Below are positions 26,537 through 35,101 of a DNA stretch of 58,234 nucleotides, in pieces. This DNA is from HGM04593 sp045634085 (lineage in GTDB: Bacteria > Bacteroidota > Bacteroidia > Bacteroidales > Bacteroidaceae): NCBI GenBank assembly GCA_045634085.1, contig JAZQZM010000095.1:1-58234 (forward strand), given 5' to 3'. Numbering within the stretch: position 1 is the first letter of the stretch; each line of letters starts with the position of its first letter. The notes beneath the pieces are model-generated. The model ran no database searches. It worked only from the letters and a program-made list of their open reading frames with translations, and was not told the DNA's origin. Both the position numbers and the translations under genes were made by a program.

Positions 26537-28495
26537 TTATCTACAGAATTTAAGATATAGTCTTCGTCTTATGTTGCCGGTGAATTTTGCAATTCTGTCA
26601 ATGACAGGGAATACTCTTTTTCCACAGGTAATACGCAGGCTACCACGGTCAAATGCTGTTGCTCTTCCTCCAAGGCATACTATGTTCAGGAGCTCACCAA
26701 TCCTTAATTTGCGAACAAATGCCGTGTTGTCAAATTCAGCCGCCTTTAGCAGTGGAGTGATATCAACCTCCTTATTCATTTTCAAAATCTCTTCTACAGC
26801 TTGTTTGCCCCATTGCCAGAAATGCTTTTCCAAAGGCATTATAACTCCTCCTCTGTTAAATAACCCCTCAGTCACTAGGTGACAGCTCCCCTTAGAAGAG
26901 GAGCAATTGTTGGGGAGGAGTTTCACTATCTCATTACACATCCACTTTGCGACAGTGACATTGGCCTTTACAATCTCATTTTCGCAATATTTACATTGCT
27001 CGGAGAATACAGGTTCAATCTTGTCGTCTTTCTTTGTGTACCCCACAGTGCTTGGATAGGGTGATGCTGAGAAGTAGTTCTCAATGAGTGTTGTGCCTTC
27101 GGTGCTCAATTGCTCCGGGTTGTAATATGTGTGGTATTTGCCATATTTGCTATGCATGACATCACCGCGCACACCGTAGTAGAAGAACGTTGTTTCAGGG
27201 TAACCATCTTCCTTAAGGACGCTGTTTATCATCAGTCGGGTAGTGCCTAACCAACCGACATCCACCATTGCTGTATTTCTACCAGCAAAGAGATGCTCTT
27301 GCTTGAAGTAACTGTTCAGCTGTGTGCGTTTCTCTTTTGCGCGTTCATTGAGTGCCGGCAAGTAGCTGCTTCCAACACCGAATATTGATGACAGGAATGT
27401 TTGTTCCTGCTCCTTGGTGGCAATCTTGTCAAAGTTGAATTCAATGCCGAATTTCTCTTTCAGTTCCTCTGTGGATGTTCCTAATGAGGTAGCCAATTCC
27501 TTGACAGCCTTGCCTCTGATGGTGCGTTTGTCCTGTATTGCAAGGAATTTTTCTGCTGTTGCATTGTGCAAGTAGGGCAGCAGTAGTGACTTGCGCGAGA
27601 CAAACAGATAGCGGAGCTCAATGCCTTCGTGTGGTAACTGTTCGGCAATGCGCTGTAGTATGTAACTGTCGCGTGAGAGGAAGTATAGTGTCTTTATTCC
27701 ACTTTCTTTTGCTTTTTCAAGAACAAAATGCACATATGGTATATATGCTGGGGCAACAAAGTTGGCCGCTATTGCTGTGTAGGCATCGTTGCCCAAATGT
27801 ATTCTTGCGGTGCGACTTAGGCCAGCGAGTATTGAACTCTCATAGTGCATCCTATTCTCACGTGGCGCTATTGTGTTTTTCTCGGCAACAGAAAAGTCTG
27901 TATTAACCTTTGTTGCCTTTATGCCTTGGCTCTTTGCCATCTTGACATCGCTTACAGGGTGGTCGCCAAAATGTTCCCATTCTTGAGGCTTCAGTTGCTC
28001 TTTGAGTTTCCTGTATAGTGCACCGTCTGATTTGCGTGCATTCCATTCGCATGAGACATACACCTCTTCATCATGGTTTATGCAACCCTCTTTCTCAAGT
28101 ACTTTCTTGAGAAAGAGGGTTGGCATATACATGTCGGAGATGAAGCATATTGTATAACCTTCTTCGCGTTTTTTGCAGATAGTTTCTTTAATTGCCGGGT
28201 TTGCTATCAAGTTCTCGGCCTCGATGCTCTTTTCTGCCTCAATCAATTGCACGGTGGTATATTCGTCAAAACCTTTAAGTTCATCGCTGCTGTAGATGTC
28301 TTCAATTGTTACATCCTTGCCAGGATTGCTTTTTCTTGCATCGCCCTCTGCGCCCTTGCGCCAAAGGAAGAAATCCTCGCGCTTTGCCTTGTCACTTGGG
28401 TACAGTTTATGTGCAAGGATATAGAAAATATTCCCAGGGTTACCGCATTTGCGTATCAGCGTGGTGTCAAATATGTCAAACGATGCGAGTTTCAT
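26537..28495 (-). CDS. Large HAD-like hydrolase domain protein of the capsule locus
   Basis: 652-residue protein. The N-terminus SFDIFDTTLIRK is the nucleophile motif of a HAD family seen in surface polysaccharide loci, with ICFISDMYMPTLFL (motif II) near 140 and HFGDHPVSDVKMAKSQGIK (motif IV) near 200. Residues about 240-650 form a second region I cannot assign (TLYFLSRDSYILQRIAEQL, YYGVRGDVMHSKYGKYH). Residues about 525-551 (NNCSSSKGSCHLVTEGLFN) are encoded by an in-frame family A repeat. The role may be release or transfer of a sugar phosphate; this is inference. Start and stop both overlap neighbours or lie within 11 bp of them. Confidence 0.7.
   Translation of the reverse strand: MKLASFDIFDTTLIRKCGNPGNIFYILAHKLYPSDKAKREDFFLWRKGAEGDARKSNPGKDVTIEDIYSSDELKGFDEYTTVQLIEAEKSIEAENLIANPAIKETICKKREEGYTICFISDMYMPTLFLKKVLEKEGCINHDEEVYVSCEWNARKSDGALYRKLKEQLKPQEWEHFGDHPVSDVKMAKSQGIKATKVNTDFSVAEKNTIAPRENRMHYESSILAGLSRTARIHLGNDAYTAIAANFVAPAYIPYVHFVLEKAKESGIKTLYFLSRDSYILQRIAEQLPHEGIELRYLFVSRKSLLLPYLHNATAEKFLAIQDKRTIRGKAVKELATSLGTSTEELKEKFGIEFNFDKIATKEQEQTFLSSIFGVGSSYLPALNERAKEKRTQLNSYFKQEHLFAGRNTAMVDVGWLGTTRLMINSVLKEDGYPETTFFYYGVRGDVMHSKYGKYHTYYNPEQLSTEGTTLIENYFSASPYPSTVGYTKKDDKIEPVFSEQCKYCENEIVKANVTVAKWMCNEIVKLLPNNCSSSKGSCHLVTEGLFNRGGVIMPLEKHFWQWGKQAVEEILKMNKEVDITPLLKAAEFDNTAFVRKLRIGELLNIVCLGGRATAFDRGSLRITCGKRVFPVIDRIAKFTGNIRRRLYLKFCR
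26844..26921. repeat. Family A repeat A4 inside the HAD gene
   Basis: 78 bp (26 codons) bounded by actcctcctc and its inverse ggggaggagt. The core ccctcagtcactaggtgac, followed by agctccccttagaagaggagc, aligns with the right half of A1/A2. The stem gtcac/gtgac replaces gtcag/ctgac, a compensatory change. Confidence 0.75.
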
Positions 28496-29562
28496 TGTAT
28501 GTTCAATGTCTCTTTGAGTTTACTGTATGAACTGTCCCACTTGAATTGCTGTATGAATTTATTGCCGTTTCTTGCAATGCGGTGACGCAGCTCGTCGTCT
28601 TTTATCAGACGTATGATGTTGTTGGCAAGTGCCTGTGCATCCTTAATGGGTGAAACAAGTGCAGTCTCTCCATCCTTAGCCATTTCAAGGTAGCCTTTGT
28701 TGTTTGTGCACGCAACCGCAGCACCGCATATCATGGCCTCGCCAATGGTCAATCCCCAACCTTCGGAATTACTACATCCAATGAATATTGCAGCCTCATT
28801 ATATATTCTGTTCAATTGTCCCTTATTTGGTAAGCGGTGGTATGTTATCCATTCGGGTAGTGCTGTTGGGGCAGTAGGCGTTCCGAATAGGTTTGCTCTC
28901 AATTGCGGAAACTCTTTCTTTACAATGTGTAGTGCTTCAGTACCATATTTTGCGCCCTTTAGTTCTGTCGTGTGATACAGCATTGTGACGCAGTGTTTAT
29001 CTTTGTCACTGATCTTAATATCCTCTCTAAAATCATTGAAGTTGAATCCGTTGTAAATGAGTGTACATTTCTCTTTTTCTTCCTTTTCAAAGATTTCCTG
29101 CAACCACCTTGAGATAACAATTTTTTTTAGCGGGTAGTGATATGTTTCCCTTAATTTTTCATCGGTTACAGCTCCCCAGTTCTCATAGCCCTGAATAAAG
29201 TAGTATTTGTTCTCGGTTGGGTAGTCTTTTACGTACATTGCAGTGTATGGAGATGTGCATACATAAATGTCGCTCTTGGGTACATGGGGGTAATTGAGCG
29301 ACAGTGTCAAGTGCTCCTTTACTCGCTTATCAAGTTTGAACCATTTGCGGCATCCATATCCCTTAATGCGCATCTGTATATATCTTACGCAGTTCGTCAG
29401 TTTGAAATAGAGTGATTTCTGCTTCCAGAACAACGAACCAGAATAGACAATATTGACCCTATGCCCATCGGCTACAAGCCTGTTGGCATATTCATACACA
29501 ACCTTATAGCCACCGGTGGGTCCGTTGACGGGGTGTGGAAATATGAAGGTTATGATGCTCAT
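28492..29562 (-). CDS. Glycosyltransferase family 4
   Basis: 356-residue GT-B transferase from the ATG at 29562 (MSIITFIFPHPVNGPTGGYKVVYEYA). The donor motif is GCSNSEGWGLTIGEAMICGAAV. This start overlaps the upstream GT4 stop by an ATGA and is preferred to the in-frame ATG 12 codons earlier, which lies inside the upstream gene. The 3' end overlaps the HAD gene start by 4 bp. Confidence 0.9.
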   Translation of the reverse strand: MSIITFIFPHPVNGPTGGYKVVYEYANRLVADGHRVNIVYSGSLFWKQKSLYFKLTNCVRYIQMRIKGYGCRKWFKLDKRVKEHLTLSLNYPHVPKSDIYVCTSPYTAMYVKDYPTENKYYFIQGYENWGAVTDEKLRETYHYPLKKIVISRWLQEIFEKEEKEKCTLIYNGFNFNDFREDIKISDKDKHCVTMLYHTTELKGAKYGTEALHIVKKEFPQLRANLFGTPTAPTALPEWITYHRLPNKGQLNRIYNEAAIFIGCSNSEGWGLTIGEAMICGAAVACTNNKGYLEMAKDGETALVSPIKDAQALANNIIRLIKDDELRHRIARNGNKFIQQFKWDSSYSKLKETLNIQ

Positions 29563-30755
29563 TTTTCTTGAATGACTTCGTTGAACAAATTCATCCATTG
29601 TTGTGCAATAATGTTAACATCAAATCTTTTGACTGATTTCTGGCATTCTTCAATCATTTTGTTTCTTTCATCTTCGTTGTCCATAAGCCATTCAAGGCAT
29701 TCTGCGAATTTTTCTTTGTTGAATGCGGGTACGATATAACCATTTACTTTGTCTGTTATTATTTCCTGCAAACTGTCAAAACTATTGTAAACTATTGGAA
29801 CGCAATCAAACATCTGTGCTTCGACAAGAACCATTCCCCACCCTTCGGTAGAACTTGTCATGCATAGAATGCTTCCTTCTTTGTAATAGTTATACGGATT
29901 ACAAAACCCCGTGAAATGAACATTCGGAATGTTATGTTGTATTGTAATATTTTTGAAGTATTCAATATTGCCACTACCCATAATGTATAGTTCCCAATCC
30001 GGGTGGCGCGGTGCTATTGATTTCCATATTTCAAGCATTCTGTCAACTCTTTTCATACCATATTCAACCCTACCGCACCACAGAACCCTTTTTTCCTTTT
30101 TTGTTATTTTGTGTTCTAGTATTTCTATGGGATTGCTTATGGCTGTTACTTTTTTTAGTTGTGAGTCATTGAGGTTTAACTGTCTTGCTAAAATTGGTAT
30201 AAATGTTGGAGACAATAGTACCAATTTGGACGAGTGCTCTATAAGGTTACAGTAAACTAGATTGTCTTCTTGTGTATTTTTGTGTTTTGTGTATAAGTGA
30301 AATTTTATAAAGAGTACAAAATCTTTAATCCAAGCAATAGGTGATGCGCCAAGTTTGTATTTAATGAACATAGCTCTTTTGGCAATGTCATTTTTATGGG
30401 TTATGGCGAAATGTAATGATGTGATTAGTTTTATATTTTCTTTCTTTGCAACTCGAATACATAATTCTGTAAATTGCACATTGTCACAATGTTGGTGTAA
30501 TATTATATCAATATTATGTTCTTTTATAAATTGGGTAAAATAATCAACATTCTCCTCTGCAAGTATATTTTCAGGAAGTGGAAAGTGATATTGTGGAATA
30601 CCCTCAATCTCTTTCACTTGATTATCTTTCGGAGAAAATGCCAAGAAGCATACATCGCATTCCTTTATCCACTCTTTGGCAAGGATGGATGATACTCTTT
30701 TAATACCACCAATAAATTGTGGGTTAAAATCAAGGTTTGTAATGCAGATGTTCAT
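29559..30755 (-). CDS. Glycosyltransferase family 4
   Basis: 398-residue GT-B transferase: NICITNLDFNPQFIGGIKRVSSILA at the N-terminus, RVLWCGRVEYGMKRVDRMLEIW at the domain boundary and TSSTEGWGMVLVEAQMFDCVPI as the donor motif. The gene is A/T-rich, with Lys/Ile-rich codons, in contrast to the HAD gene. It lies 32 bp downstream of a GT2 gene. Confidence 0.9.
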   Translation of the reverse strand: MNICITNLDFNPQFIGGIKRVSSILAKEWIKECDVCFLAFSPKDNQVKEIEGIPQYHFPLPENILAEENVDYFTQFIKEHNIDIILHQHCDNVQFTELCIRVAKKENIKLITSLHFAITHKNDIAKRAMFIKYKLGASPIAWIKDFVLFIKFHLYTKHKNTQEDNLVYCNLIEHSSKLVLLSPTFIPILARQLNLNDSQLKKVTAISNPIEILEHKITKKEKRVLWCGRVEYGMKRVDRMLEIWKSIAPRHPDWELYIMGSGNIEYFKNITIQHNIPNVHFTGFCNPYNYYKEGSILCMTSSTEGWGMVLVEAQMFDCVPIVYNSFDSLQEIITDKVNGYIVPAFNKEKFAECLEWLMDNEDERNKMIEECQKSVKRFDVNIIAQQWMNLFNEVIQEK

Positions 30756-30787
30756 AAATACGTAATTGAATCTGTTTGATATTTACT

Positions 30788-31741
30788 TTATTTATCTCTT
30801 ATTTTTTTTAAAACAGATAATAAAAACATATTGATAGTATATAAAAAATAAGCTATACGTGGATAACCCTTTATCGCAATTAATAAACAACTTGATAATG
30901 GAAAATGTATATTGTACTTTATTCCGGAGTTTAACATTTTTGATTGGACTTCTGGATATAGCTTTTTCAAAAGTTTGTAGTTCTTTGATAAAAACGCTGC
31001 GATAAGAATGTCCTTTTTTGCTAAATGAAAGTTGTAATCATCTATAAATGATTTTACTTCCTCAATAAATTGTATTTTTGAATAAATACGTCCTGGTCCG
31101 GGTGCACTGTTAGAGCCTGTGTGTTGTATGTAATGGTAAAGACCTTTAGGCAGATATGTAATTCTGATATCCTGACAAAGTAATCTTAAGTTGAAAAGTT
31201 CATCTTCGCAATATGTGATGGATGTTGGATAGAATGCTATGCCTTTGCACGCATTTTTTCTTACTAATTTATTACAACAACTGCCGTGGATTTCTTGGTT
31301 TATAATCTTTGTTTGCAGTTCTTTTGCTGTAATGTTATTTGCGATATTTTGTTTATGACATTCGTTTTTCCCGTATTGATGGGATACAATGTCACAGATA
31401 ACCATATCTGCATTGTTTGCTAGAGCACATTTAAGCATATCTTCAAGCATCGTCGGCTCAATCCAATCGTCCGGGTCGCAGTGTATGATATAATCTCCTG
31501 TAGCATTATCAAGGCCTGTTTGGCGTGCAACGCTTACTCCGCCATTTTTTTGATGAATAACCTTGAAACGCTTATCCTTTGCAGCATATTCATCGCAAAT
31601 CTTCCCACAATTGTCCGGTGAACCATCGTCAACAAGTATTGCCTCCCAATTTGTATATGTTTGGGCTATAATTGAATCTAAACACTTAGACAGATATTTT
31701 TCAGTGTTATAGATGGGAATAATTATTGATATTAGTTGCAT
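30788..31741 (-). CDS. Glycosyltransferase family 2
   Basis: 317-residue GT-A transferase: LISIIIPIYNTEKYLSKCLDSI, ILVDDGSPDNCGKICDEYA (typical of capsule GT2 enzymes such as EpsJ/CpsJ-like) and HCDPDDWIEP (metal site). The final 40 residues are hydrophobic and basic. It is A/T-rich and lies 32 bp downstream of the pyruvyl transferase gene. Confidence 0.9.
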   Translation of the reverse strand: MQLISIIIPIYNTEKYLSKCLDSIIAQTYTNWEAILVDDGSPDNCGKICDEYAAKDKRFKVIHQKNGGVSVARQTGLDNATGDYIIHCDPDDWIEPTMLEDMLKCALANNADMVICDIVSHQYGKNECHKQNIANNITAKELQTKIINQEIHGSCCNKLVRKNACKGIAFYPTSITYCEDELFNLRLLCQDIRITYLPKGLYHYIQHTGSNSAPGPGRIYSKIQFIEEVKSFIDDYNFHLAKKDILIAAFLSKNYKLLKKLYPEVQSKMLNSGIKYNIHFPLSSCLLIAIKGYPRIAYFLYTINMFLLSVLKKIRDK

Positions 31742-31773
31742 TGTATCTTTAGAGAATTAGGAGACGCTTATGT

Positions 31774-32901
31774 TTATTTGTTTATATTGTATGTCAAGAA
31801 AGACAAAGACTCTTTTTTCTTTTGTTGGTGGATGGAGTTGACCTTTTTCCAATCAATTGGTGTCTGAAGCATCTTGTTTACCTCATCGGGTGAAGAAACA
31901 AGTCTATCTTCTAACGCAAATAAGCTTAACAATGATTCAAATCTTGCATATCCACGCTCTTTATTGCCATATACAATGAATGGCTTGTTGAATATAATTG
32001 AGAATACGCAGGCGTGGAACGAGTCTGTTATAACAAACTCTGCATCGTAGAATGCACGTAGCCATTTTTCAACAGGTTGTTGTATGCGTTCTTCAATAGG
32101 CGCACTTGTATCGTCATATTTTGAATTCACATGAAAAGGAGTCAATCCTTTTTCCTTGGCAACTTTGTCAATTATTGTTGCTTTCTCTGTGTTTTCATCC
32201 AGAATGTAGCAAAATAGATTGCCTTCGCTTTGGGTCGTTTCTGCATTTTCGAACAGTTTAATGTACTCCTCTTTGGGGAGTAACATCGTTGGGTCCAAGA
32301 CATGCAAGGATTCAACCCCGAAATTTCCTTTACAAAGTTTTACGGCAGAAGATTCTCTCACAGATACCGCATTGAATTTCTTTAAAAGTGCTGCGCAATT
32401 TATAGTTTGCTCATCTGTATATTCCCAATCTTCTGTACCAAAGGACGCTGCGTATGCAATACGCTTGATATCCCACTCTTTTGCAAAATCGAGATAGGCA
32501 TTCTCTATTTTTGAGAAAAAATATTTGGGTCGCCATATCTGGTCGCTGCCTACAATGATGGCGTCAAAGTCTTCTTTCCTAATATTAGAGAAATCTTTTG
32601 TGAATTCCCTTTTGATATACCTGTCTATGAAAATATCGGTGTGAGTTGCGATGGTTTTTGTCGCATTATTTATGGCAACGTCTGCCTTAACAATAATATT
32701 TTTCCTTAGCAGGTATTTCTGTATTGCTCTTTTAAGGTAGATAGGGTACTTTTTATACCAAGAACCAAGACTTACATATTTACATTGGTCAATATGTACG
32801 GCGTCGTGTCCTAATTCCTTTAGGGTCTTTTGCAGAGCATAGGCTTGTAATATGCCTCCAAAATTATACCTTAATTGTAAAGCAAGAACTCCTATTTTCA
32901 T
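31774..32901 (-). CDS. Polysaccharide pyruvyl transferase family protein
   Basis: 375-residue protein of the WcaK/CsaB-like pyruvyl transferase family, which puts ketal-linked pyruvate on sugars. KIGVLALQLRYNFGGILQAYALQKTL, IIVGSDQIWRPKYF and EFVITDSFHACVFSIIFNKPFIV are the family landmarks. It is coupled by an ATGA overlap to the FrhB-like gene upstream. This pairing is common in polysaccharide loci and suggests the two proteins act in one step. Confidence 0.88.
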   Translation of the reverse strand: MKIGVLALQLRYNFGGILQAYALQKTLKELGHDAVHIDQCKYVSLGSWYKKYPIYLKRAIQKYLLRKNIIVKADVAINNATKTIATHTDIFIDRYIKREFTKDFSNIRKEDFDAIIVGSDQIWRPKYFFSKIENAYLDFAKEWDIKRIAYAASFGTEDWEYTDEQTINCAALLKKFNAVSVRESSAVKLCKGNFGVESLHVLDPTMLLPKEEYIKLFENAETTQSEGNLFCYILDENTEKATIIDKVAKEKGLTPFHVNSKYDDTSAPIEERIQQPVEKWLRAFYDAEFVITDSFHACVFSIIFNKPFIVYGNKERGYARFESLLSLFALEDRLVSSPDEVNKMLQTPIDWKKVNSIHQQKKKESLSFLTYNINK

Positions 32902-34043
32902 TTCAATATTCGGTTTTTAATATTCCACACAACCTTGTCCCAAATGACATCAAGCTTATTTTGCTTTGTGCATGTTTCAGTGGCTACGCAGACACCATTT
33001 TTGTGTGCAAGTCTAAAGAATTTGCTCCTTTTGTGTGGCATTGCAACATTTGTGCTTATTGAGGGATTATATTTCAACGCCTCATTGTAGGGGATTTCAA
33101 TTCTTTCGCTTTTGGGTAGTTCCTGTTCTTTCCTCATCATTACAAGCGACAGACCTTTGTCATCATCAATCTCCGGGCATATTTGCTCTGCTCCCCATAG
33201 GTCGCCTAATGTTATGTCGCTACCGCTTTTACCGCTACGAGCCGGGCAAAGGTAACATGAAGGCCGTATGCATAAGTTGCTTAAGAAACATTTCATGAAA
33301 ATGTTATCATTTAGCGTTTCGCGGAATATTCTTTCTTTCCCATCGTTGCCAGTGTATGTGATTTGCAGGCTGAACCTTTTCCAACCTTCTGCCTTGTTGC
33401 GGAACTGTATGTCTGTGATGTTGCTAATGTTGTTTATGCGGCAAATCTCTTCAAGATATTTTTTCCACACCAATGGGCTTGGTGTACCGTGACATATAAA
33501 GTCTACAGTTTTCAAGTTCTTGTATTCTTTGCGAAGATACTTTTTCAGGCCTGCAACTTGGCATGGTGTACCGCTGAATAGAACCTCTTTATCTTCCTTT
33601 AGGAACTTCTCGGCCATTGCGTAGCTGTTGCCAATATTGCTTTGCACATACTTGCTTCCGCGGAATCTCTTTATGTCATCAATGTTGTCGGCAAAAGTGT
33701 GTTCAACCGCCCATCTCTCATTGAATGCTGCGCCAAAGACTATACCTCCTTTGTTTATGGTTTCTGCGGCAAGCAGTGTAAAGATTCCACCTGATGAACT
33801 TTGCTCTCTTACCACCTCATTACTGTTGGTTGCAGCGTAGGTGGCTATGGGCTGGCTTTCGGGTTGTTGGTTAATCACGGGACAAACTTTCTCACACAAT
33901 CCGCAGTTGGTGCATTGCTTGGTATCAACAACCGGATATGCAAACCCCTCCTTGTCGCTCTGCATTGTGATGCATTTCCTGGGGCATCTCTGCGCGCAAG
34001 CACCACAACCGCAACACTCTGCTTTATTATTAATGCGTATCAT
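32898..34043 (-). CDS. FrhB-like iron-sulfur flavoprotein (F420 hydrogenase beta family)
   Basis: 381-residue protein with two N-terminal 4Fe-4S ferredoxin motifs (CCGCGACAQRCPRKC and CTNCGLCEKVCPV), then the FrhB/FdhB N- and C-terminal domains (SSGGIFTLLAAETINKGG, FSGTPCQVAGLKKYL, DFICHGTPSPLVW, SDITLGDLWG). Members in polysaccharide loci are named after F420 hydrogenase, but their substrate there is not known. A redox step on a sugar or pyruvyl group is possible. It overlaps the genes on both sides by 4 bp. Confidence 0.88.
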   Translation of the reverse strand: MIRINNKAECCGCGACAQRCPRKCITMQSDKEGFAYPVVDTKQCTNCGLCEKVCPVINQQPESQPIATYAATNSNEVVREQSSSGGIFTLLAAETINKGGIVFGAAFNERWAVEHTFADNIDDIKRFRGSKYVQSNIGNSYAMAEKFLKEDKEVLFSGTPCQVAGLKKYLRKEYKNLKTVDFICHGTPSPLVWKKYLEEICRINNISNITDIQFRNKAEGWKRFSLQITYTGNDGKERIFRETLNDNIFMKCFLSNLCIRPSCYLCPARSGKSGSDITLGDLWGAEQICPEIDDDKGLSLVMMRKEQELPKSERIEIPYNEALKYNPSISTNVAMPHKRSKFFRLAHKNGVCVATETCTKQNKLDVIWDKVVWNIKNRILK

Positions 34044-35101
34044 CTATAATTGTTGAAACGGGTTTCCCACCTGCTAAGAGTCTTTGCATACAGATGGTTG
34101 AATGTTATTATTCGTATCTTGTCTATCAATATTGCAACAATGAATATTAATGATAGGACGGCAAATGTAATTAACCAGAAAATTGCAACCGAGCAATGGC
34201 TATGTAAATATATGAACAGGGCCTTGAAGTGCCATAATGTGCTTGGACTGACATGCATTAAGAAAACGGCAAAGCATGAAATTCCGCACCAGTTGATAAA
34301 TTTATTTTGTAGTTTGATCTTTGTAAAACATAATAAAAGACATAAAGCTCCAATAATTGTAGTGGGGCAGATATATGAATATAAGTCAACAGGTATATAT
34401 CTATCGAATAAATATGGAATAAGAAAAGATGCGGCGGTTACAAGTATGGCACAAAACAGATATATTGCTAAATAGACCCAAGGAGTATGTTGGGACCATT
34501 TTGGAGTATATAACCGTATATATCGAGCTAGCAAATATAGCCCAATGAAAAATATGGTTGTATATCCATTATCCATAAAAGATGCAGCCCCAATCCAACC
34601 ATATGTGCAAGTGAATGCGAAAAATGAGATTAGGACTAATTTGAATGTCTTTTGTGATGCTGTTTTTACGAATGCATTGAGTACAGGAGACAAGAAATAC
34701 AGCAAAAGATATGCTTTGATAAACCAATTCAGTTTTGTTGCGAAAACACAGCCGGCCAACCCTCCCAGAGATATTCTGTTGACTCCAATAATTATTGTTA
34801 TGATGTATAACCCAATCAAGAAGAACAAGCATTGGTAGAGGAAATTGCATAATCCTTTGAAAGATGGTTTGATACCGAACCAGCCCGATATAAGAACGAA
34901 TACATTAACACATACTATACTTACTGATTCAAAGAATATGCGTAAGAAAGCATCCAGCGGCCTGTTTTGTATCTCATTTACACTTGGAGAATCCAATGAA
35001 AAGAAGTCGGCATGCACCAGCAGTACAAGAAACATTGCCAACATACGTAACAATTCGATGTTTGACAATCTTACGGTTTTTTTGTCGCCAGTTGCTGTCA
35101 T
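34040..35101 (-). CDS. Acyltransferase family 3 membrane protein
   Basis: 353-residue multi-pass protein. The N-terminus RLSNIELLRMLAMFLVLLVHADFF carries the family pattern (NIELLRxxAxxxVLxxH) with the conserved His near residue 27. About ten hydrophobic segments follow. It probably O-acetylates or otherwise acylates the repeat unit. It is ATGA-coupled to wzx upstream and to the FrhB-like gene downstream. Confidence 0.88.
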   Translation of the reverse strand: MTATGDKKTVRLSNIELLRMLAMFLVLLVHADFFSLDSPSVNEIQNRPLDAFLRIFFESVSIVCVNVFVLISGWFGIKPSFKGLCNFLYQCLFFLIGLYIITIIIGVNRISLGGLAGCVFATKLNWFIKAYLLLYFLSPVLNAFVKTASQKTFKLVLISFFAFTCTYGWIGAASFMDNGYTTIFFIGLYLLARYIRLYTPKWSQHTPWVYLAIYLFCAILVTAASFLIPYLFDRYIPVDLYSYICPTTIIGALCLLLCFTKIKLQNKFINWCGISCFAVFLMHVSPSTLWHFKALFIYLHSHCSVAIFWLITFAVLSLIFIVAILIDKIRIITFNHLYAKTLSRWETRFNNYR

